From JAKBCQ01 sp021807585 (GTDB lineage Bacteria > Planctomycetota > Planctomycetia > Isosphaerales > Isosphaeraceae), in the NCBI GenBank assembly GCA_027325115.1, contig DAHWFG010000142.1, positions 1 through 14,613 on the forward strand: a DNA stretch of 14,613 bases, in the 5' to 3' direction. Below are positions 12,823 through 14,613 of this stretch, one piece after another. Position 1 is the stretch's first letter, and each line of letters opens with the position of its first letter. The translations under genes and the position numbers were made by a program. Under the pieces are notes generated by a model, which worked only from the letters and a program-made list of their open reading frames with translations, did no database searches and was not told where the DNA came from.

Positions 12823-14613
12823 ATGATAACCGCTCAATTCTTACATATAAATTTTCGTGAACTCGAATCGTCGATCGCATCGATCGCTCGGCGCCTCTTG
12901 GTTTGGTCGCGATTCTGGTCGGTCGTCGCGATATTCGCGGCGTGCGGTTGCGGCGGGGAATCGAATCGGAACGAGAAAAACGAATCGACTTCTCGCGAAG
13001 GAGCGGCGGCCGAGAGACGAGATCGCGCCGATCGTCCGCCCGGCAAAGCGATCGACGCACGGCGAGACGACACGGCAAGAGCACATATTGAATCCAAAGA
13101 TATTCCTGACAAAACGGATAAGAGTCGATCGGTCGATTCAAAACCGGATTCGTCGATTCGGTTTCGCGAGGGGGCGAGCGAGGCCGGGATTCACTTCACG
13201 CATCAGAGCGGGAACAGTGCTGAAAAGTATTTTCCGACATCGAACGGAAGCGGGATCGCGATTTTTGATTACGACGGCGACGGCCTTGTCGATCTCTATT
13301 TTTGCTCGACACGGAACCTGCCGTTGGAGGCGCCGACGACGGCGTGCGGCAACAAGCTGTATCGCAATCGGGGGGACGGGACGTTCGACGACGTAACCGA
13401 GCTTGCGGGAGTCGGGTTTCGCGGGTTCAATCACGGAGTCGCTGCGGGTGACGTCGACGGCGACGGATTCATCGATCTGTTTTTGGCCAATATGGGTGCC
13501 GACGTATTATATATGAATAACGGAGACGGAACGTTTCGCGATGCCGGCGCGGCGAGCGGGGTCGCGGATACGCTTTGGTCGTCGGCGGCGGCGTTTCTTG
13601 ATTATGACATGGACGGGAATCTCGATCTTTACGTCTCGCGGTACGGCAAATGGTCGATCGACGGCGACAACCCGTATTGCGGCGATAAACAGAAAGGAAT
13701 ACGTGTCTATTGTTCTCAGCAAACGATTCGACCCGAACGGAACGCGCTTTACCGCAATCGCGGCGACGGCGTGTTTATCGAGTCGAGCGAGGCCGCCAAG
13801 ATCGCACGGAGCGACGGGAGGGGTCTCGGAGTCGTCACGGCCGATTTTGACGGCGACGGCGCGATCGACGTGTTCGCCGCGAACGATCAATGTCCAAATT
13901 TCTTGTTCATTAATAAAAAAGACGGTACGTTCGACGACGCGGGGGAGCTCGCGGGGGCTGCGCGGGCGGAATCGGGGGAGGTTATGGCGGGGATGGGAGT
14001 CGACGCCGAGGATGTGAACGGCGACGGTCGCCCCGAGTTGTTCGTCACCAACTTTCGTGAAGAGCCGAACACGCTTTATCTCAACGTCGACGGCAAAACG
14101 TTTCAGGATATCGGCGCGTGGGCGGGGATCGCGCGCGACAGCCTTCCCGACGTCGGCTGGGGGTGCGGGCTCGTCGATTTTGACGGCGATGGATATCCCG
14201 ATATGATCGCATGTAACGGCCATATTGACGATAATCTCGCGTTATTGGGTCAGGACGTTCCGCAGGCCGAACTTTCCAAGATCTGGCGGAACACGGGGGA
14301 GGGGAAATTTCGACTCGTCGCGGGCGCGGGGGATTTTTTTGATCGTCCGCACGTGGCTCGCGGGGCTTCGTTCGGCGACCTTGACGACGACGGGCGGATC
14401 GACGTCGTGATCGGTTTAATGGACGCCCGGCCCGCGTTATTATGGAACGAGTCGAAATCGGGGGATTGGATTCGACTCGATTTGATCGGACGGAAATCGA
14501 ATCGAGACGCGATCGGCGCGAGGGTTGAGGTTCGCGCCGGGGGGCGTTCGATTTGGCGACAGGTGAAAGGCGGAGGGAGTTATCTCGCGTCGAACGATCG
14601 ACGATTGACGATC
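12823..14613 (+). CDS. CRTAC1-type lipoprotein with FG-GAP/VCBS repeats and ASPIC/UnbV domain, cut at the window end
   Basis: The frame is open through the right edge (597 residues shown, no stop). A lipoprotein signal is seen: basic RRLL, a hydrophobic stretch, and lipobox FAAC with Cys41, followed by a Gly/Ser/Asn/Glu-rich linker of about 75 residues. Seven DxDGDG-like calcium-binding loops follow at about 149, 210, 260, 341, 397, 452 and 519 (DYDGDG, DVDGDG, DYDMDG, DFDGDG, DVNGDG, DFDGDG, DLDDDG), as in FG-GAP/VCBS beta-propellers. The final residues (from about 566, GARVEVRAGGR to GGGSYLASNDRRLTI) are the start of an ASPIC/UnbV domain. It should be an extracytoplasmic, lipid-anchored, calcium-binding propeller that may bind proteins or glycans. 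The ATG at 12823 lacks a clear ribosome binding site; a TTG at 12898 would give a 15-residue signal and is possible. It probably forms an operon with the TPR gene. Confidence 0.92.
   Translation, partial: MITAQFLHINFRELESSIASIARRLLVWSRFWSVVAIFAACGCGGESNRNEKNESTSREGAAAERRDRADRPPGKAIDARRDDTARAHIESKDIPDKTDKSRSVDSKPDSSIRFREGASEAGIHFTHQSGNSAEKYFPTSNGSGIAIFDYDGDGLVDLYFCSTRNLPLEAPTTACGNKLYRNRGDGTFDDVTELAGVGFRGFNHGVAAGDVDGDGFIDLFLANMGADVLYMNNGDGTFRDAGAASGVADTLWSSAAAFLDYDMDGNLDLYVSRYGKWSIDGDNPYCGDKQKGIRVYCSQQTIRPERNALYRNRGDGVFIESSEAAKIARSDGRGLGVVTADFDGDGAIDVFAANDQCPNFLFINKKDGTFDDAGELAGAARAESGEVMAGMGVDAEDVNGDGRPELFVTNFREEPNTLYLNVDGKTFQDIGAWAGIARDSLPDVGWGCGLVDFDGDGYPDMIACNGHIDDNLALLGQDVPQAELSKIWRNTGEGKFRLVAGAGDFFDRPHVARGASFGDLDDDGRIDVVIGLMDARPALLWNESKSGDWIRLDLIGRKSNRDAIGARVEVRAGGRSIWRQVKGGGSYLASNDRRLTI

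Noticed and set aside
12857..13396. Plus-strand 179-residue frame over the start of the lipoprotein gene
   Set aside because: It is out of frame with the DxDGDG repeats and Arg/Thr-rich. The real frame begins at 12823 and is open to the window end.
13507..14223. Minus-strand frame of 238 residues opposite the lipoprotein gene
   Set aside because: It is the antisense shadow of the calcium-loop repeats; its Val/Asp/Arg-rich text follows from the sense codons.

Overview
The window looks like a piece of a planctomycete chromosome, most plausibly Isosphaeraceae or a relative. This is inferred from gene content and base use: a complete Alternative Complex III (ACIII) operon, a TPR protein followed by an ASPIC/UnbV (CRTAC1-type) lipoprotein, Pro/Ala-rich cytochrome linkers, and moderately high GC with a marked excess of GATC/CGATCG. 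No taxonomic marker gene is present, so the assignment is tentative.

Layout. Bases 1-130 hold the end of a 30-bp tandem repeat that continues off the left edge. An AT-rich spacer and a large inverted repeat (241-283) follow. From 314 to about 10092 everything reads on the minus strand. In transcription order it is actA (pentaheme cytochrome c), actB (molybdopterin-oxidoreductase-like plus iron-sulfur protein), a fused actC-actD membrane protein, actE (monoheme cytochrome c), actF (second NrfD-like membrane protein), a membrane-anchored diheme cytochrome c with duplicated domains, and, after a 241-bp gap, a small secreted protein of unknown function. Three junctions (A/B, B/CD, E/F) are ATGA overlaps, so translation is probably coupled.

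Together ActA-F form a quinol:electron acceptor oxidoreductase that replaces the bc1 complex. The NrfD-like ActC and ActF sit in the membrane on the quinol side, ActB and the hemes of ActA and ActE carry electrons, and the diheme protein is a good candidate for the exit carrier towards a terminal oxidase. No cytochrome oxidase genes are seen in the window, although they often accompany ACIII genes.

Right of the operon is a gene-poor stretch (10198-11560). It contains one possible 63-codon gene with an excellent ribosome binding site, a complete minus-strand tRNA-Leu(TAA), and some palindromes. From 11561 two plus-strand genes follow: a membrane-anchored TPR protein and, 41 bases later, an FG-GAP/VCBS plus ASPIC/UnbV lipoprotein that runs off the right edge.

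The most noteworthy points are the ActC-ActD fusion, the duplicated-domain diheme cytochrome, the unknown secreted protein beside the operon, and the lack of oxidase genes next to ACIII. I see no CRISPR array, transposase, phage gene or recognisable defence system.
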